A program made the translations under genes and the position numbers. From positions 1 to 6,816 of the forward strand of contig CAJUCB010000086.1 in the NCBI GenBank assembly GCA_910584805.1: a stretch of DNA of 6,816 nt, written 5' to 3'. The first letter of the stretch is position 1. The number at the start of each line of letters is the position of its first letter. Origin of the DNA: an uncultured Oscillospiraceae bacterium (GTDB lineage Bacteria; Bacillota; Clostridia; Oscillospirales; Oscillospiraceae). This document shows, piece by piece, positions 4,406-6,816 of the stretch. A model generated the notes under the pieces. It was not told the DNA's origin, made no database searches, and worked only from the letters and a program-made list of their open reading frames with translations.

Positions 4406-6816
4406 TTACTTAATAAATACGCTATCCTCACCGGAGGTCTCAATGACAATGTGGCTAATCACACCATCGGTGTTAACCAAAATAATTGCATTGTACTTCC
4501 CGCTCTGAGAATCGAAGGAGGGGATACCGCTTCCCTCGCCAGCAGTATCTTTATCCACATCCACATAGATAATCGCGCAATCATCGTCCAGCGCCTTAGT
4601 GGTCACGCCAGTACCAGTATATACGCCATTACCATCCGGGCCAGTAACGCCGGTAAAGTAGGTCAGTAGACCTTCCTTGCTGTCATAGCTCTTGACAAGA
4701 ACATCGCTCCGAGTGTAAGATGTTCCATCAATTGCGGTGGCAGTGTCTGTAGCCGCAGTGCTAGCATCGCTGGACAGTTTCACAAAATCGTTATCATTAT
4801 CGTACAAACTGTCGCTAGAGGGAGCAAATGCCACAATCGTACCCTTAGCAAGTTTCCCTGTGTCATTGGCAGGATTGGAAACATCAATGTTTACGGTATA
4901 GGACTTGTCGTTAGAAAGTACGGTGTACTGATTGTAAACATCGTCGCCAATCTTCACAGTATCGTTCTTGGCGCTGACAATGCCAATCACCATATCAGAG
5001 GTAGCCGTAGCGGTTCCTGCATTTTTACCGACGAAAACAGCAACAACTTTCCCGTCAGAATCAGTAACATAAGTGTATGTTTCGCTATTGGCAAGTGTAA
5101 AGTCCTTCATATTACGGATGCTGTAAGCTTTATAGGTATCCGTACCAGCAACGCTCTCAACAGCAGCCTGGGTAGTGCACTTGAACAATACACAATCAGC
5201 CGCAGTGACCGTACCATCAAATGTCTTACTTGTCTTGTCATACGCAGCCAATGCACCTGTCGTGCTTGTATGGTAGCCATTCGGCGCAGTGGAAGCGTTA
5301 TAAGGCGTGCCCGCGTCAGCCTTAACAGAAGCTTTCGCATTATCATTGCTGCCAGTATAAGTGATAATATCACCGATGGCAGGAGTGTCACCCTTGTCAG
5401 AGAGTGTCAGAGTCGTTTTGTTTCCATCAGCACCCAAGACAACAACCTTCATGGGATCCAAATTGCTGCCGATAGTGCCGGCGGCGTCAATGACGAGGCT
5501 GTAGTTGTTTGCAGACTCAGAAGTTTGAACCGCACCTGCTACATAACCATTGACCAGATACAGTGTCACGGTTTCACCGATATGCCCTGTTGTGAAGTAG
5601 CCGATGCCGGTTTCGTCACCGACATTAGACTGCATAGCAAGCTTGTTGTACACATTATAGGTCTGACCATCTACGGTCACACTCTTGCTGGTAGTAGCAG
5701 TATCTGCCTTGAAACCGTCAACCTTGCCAGAAACGGCCTGAGCTTTCTCAACGATCACATAAGCATCAGCCGCAGTCCCCTTATAGAGCTTTGTAAAGAC
5801 GACCACGTCGTCCTTAGCAATACCGCTATACACATCATTCTTATCGAGCTCAATAGAACCGCCCATGCCACTGATGCTAACCTTAGTGCTGTTCACAGCA
5901 GTAACAGTACCGAGCTTGGACTCAGTTACATAAGCATTCGCTACCTTGCCGTTTACATCCAGGATGAACTTCACGGTATCGCCATTCTGGTTGGAAAGAG
6001 CAGAGAAAGCTTCCTTTGCAGCAGCAGCGGTGGCAGCGTTTGTCGTTGTATCAGCAGGAGTCACAACATTACTGTTGTCAAAATTCTTTGTAACCAAAAC
6101 AGTAGTTGTTGCTGCAGGTGTTGCAACTTCGTACTCGGTGCCATTTACTTTGATTTTCCCAGGAACAGTATAGTCGGTTGCATTCTCGATATCATTGGAG
6201 GTAGCATTCACCACGCGAGTTTCGCCAGTGACATAGACGCCATAAATGATATCCTTCTGATCGGGGGTGTATCTTGTGCCTTCGGTCTTGTTGTCTCTGT
6301 AGAGAACTTTGACTTTTTCACCGAAATACTGGATGTCCAGATCATAGGGGAAGTCAGCAGTTGCACTTGCAGATCCAATGCTGTTGCTCCCGTTGGTAAG
6401 CTGGATGTGGCCATCCCGCAGACCAGAAGCGGTCTTGGCATTAGCGGTAAAATCACCCACATAAGTGTAGGCTTCGTACTTGTCCTCCAACAGGGTGATC
6501 TTGGTGTTCAGCCCACTGCTGATCTTATCCTGCACAGTAACCTTAGAGGTCAGGGTGCCGTCAGGGCCAGCAACCAGAGTGGTCTTGTACTCCACCTCGT
6601 AAGCGTTCAGAGCATTCCAGATCATCTGGGCAGCCTGGTCACGGGTGAGGGGAGCGCTGGCGTCGAGATTGGTCAGGCCAGCGTACAGGCCCTTCTGGGC
6701 GGCGTCGACATTGATGTTGGTCTCCCAATAATCGCTGCCCACATAGCCCTGGATGCTTGCGTTGTAGCCCAGGATGCACAGGAGCATCTTGGCTGCCTGG
6801 GTGCCGGTGATGTTGC
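4406..6816 (-). CDS. S-layer homology (SLH) domain surface protein, C-terminal part (5' end outside the window)
   Basis: The window holds 802 residues up to the TAA; the start, signal peptide and first SLH repeat(s) lie beyond base 6816. The first visible residues, NITGTQAAKMLLCILGYN, are the end of one SLH repeat. YWETNINVDAAQKGLYAGLTNL followed by APLTRDQAAQMIWNALNAY is a nearly complete further repeat. SLH repeats anchor proteins to pyruvylated wall polysaccharide. The remaining ~720 residues are Thr/Ala/Asp/Ser/Val-rich, very poor in Arg and Cys, and predicted beta-rich. They contain loosely repeated modules of the form GxVxAxxxxxVxIxGxxYxVY, for example around 5900, 5725 and 4975 (GTVTAVNSTKVSI, SGKVDGFKAD with VDGQTYNVY, and IGIVSAKNDTVKI with GDDVYNQYTV). 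It ends SGEDSVFIK, with no sortase motif or membrane anchor. A main S-layer component or abundant wall-bound protein is likely. Base composition is visibly lower in GC than the neighbouring nrdG cluster. The internal ATG at 6787 is not the start. Confidence 0.9.
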   Translation of the reverse strand, partial: NITGTQAAKMLLCILGYNASIQGYVGSDYWETNINVDAAQKGLYAGLTNLDASAPLTRDQAAQMIWNALNAYEVEYKTTLVAGPDGTLTSKVTVQDKISSGLNTKITLLEDKYEAYTYVGDFTANAKTASGLRDGHIQLTNGSNSIGSASATADFPYDLDIQYFGEKVKVLYRDNKTEGTRYTPDQKDIIYGVYVTGETRVVNATSNDIENATDYTVPGKIKVNGTEYEVATPAATTTVLVTKNFDNSNVVTPADTTTNAATAAAAKEAFSALSNQNGDTVKFILDVNGKVANAYVTESKLGTVTAVNSTKVSISGMGGSIELDKNDVYSGIAKDDVVVFTKLYKGTAADAYVIVEKAQAVSGKVDGFKADTATTSKSVTVDGQTYNVYNKLAMQSNVGDETGIGYFTTGHIGETVTLYLVNGYVAGAVQTSESANNYSLVIDAAGTIGSNLDPMKVVVLGADGNKTTLTLSDKGDTPAIGDIITYTGSNDNAKASVKADAGTPYNASTAPNGYHTSTTGALAAYDKTSKTFDGTVTAADCVLFKCTTQAAVESVAGTDTYKAYSIRNMKDFTLANSETYTYVTDSDGKVVAVFVGKNAGTATATSDMVIGIVSAKNDTVKIGDDVYNQYTVLSNDKSYTVNIDVSNPANDTGKLAKGTIVAFAPSSDSLYDNDNDFVKLSSDASTAATDTATAIDGTSYTRSDVLVKSYDSKEGLLTYFTGVTGPDGNGVYTGTGVTTKALDDDCAIIYVDVDKDTAGEGSGIPSFDSQSGKYNAIILVNTDGVISHIVIETSGEDSVFIK

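Noticed and set aside
4291..4449. N-terminal extension of NrdG (open frame to 4449)
   Set aside because: It would cross the promoter, the SLH-gene terminator and the SLH stop; the ATG at 4290 matches the family start.
6785..6787. ATG at 6787 as the start of the SLH protein
   Set aside because: The SLH repeat pattern (ITGTQAAKM) continues in frame upstream to the window edge, so the gene is truncated by the window.
4406..6816. Plus-strand open frames opposite the SLH gene, and a CRISPR-like repeat search
   Set aside because: The frames are short and lack ribosome binding sites; the repetition in the SLH gene is at protein level and diverged, with no regular repeat-spacer spacing.

Overview
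The window looks like chromosome of an anaerobic Bacillota bacterium of the Clostridia, most likely the Oscillospiraceae (Flavonifractor / Oscillibacter / Intestinimonas-like). The grounds are an anaerobic ribonucleotide reductase activase, a large SLH-domain surface protein, a YjdF (DUF2992) protein, strong AGGAGG ribosome binding sites and compact U-tract hairpin terminators. The genus is an inference from gene content and style, not from a marker gene. All seven confident genes are on the minus strand, so the window is best read from right to left.

Right to left: (1) 6816-4406 is the C-terminal 802 residues of an S-layer-homology (SLH) protein. Its start lies outside the window, and it ends in a GC-rich intrinsic terminator at 4368-4391. 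(2) A promoter at 4322-4350 starts a tight GC-rich housekeeping cluster: nrdG (4290-3763), a CoA-pyrophosphatase-like Nudix hydrolase (3746-3120), a TrmN6/YfiC-like tRNA adenine methyltransferase (3116-2463, GTG start) and rsmI (2409-1630). The last two are a tRNA and a 16S rRNA methyltransferase. The rsmI product lacks about 17 residues of a normally invariant SAM-pocket loop. (3) 1629-1401 is a leader of about 230 nt without a gene, in front of a yjdF/DUF2992 gene (1400-984). It contains an operator-like inverted repeat, several hairpins, an anti-Shine-Dalgarno and a 10-bp helix that buries the start codon. This is where a yjdF-motif riboswitch would be expected. (4) A bidirectional terminator at 927-967 separates yjdF from an intergenic region with a 31-bp palindrome and promoter-like elements. 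That region serves a tandem-HTH XRE regulator (706-161), which is followed by another bidirectional terminator at 46-80. The first ~64 bases may hold the last codons of a plus-strand gene.

The most informative parts are the yjdF leader, the altered RsmI and the double-HTH regulator with its palindrome. The rest is ordinary core genome plus one fast-evolving surface protein. No CRISPR array, rRNA, tRNA, insertion sequence or replication origin was seen.
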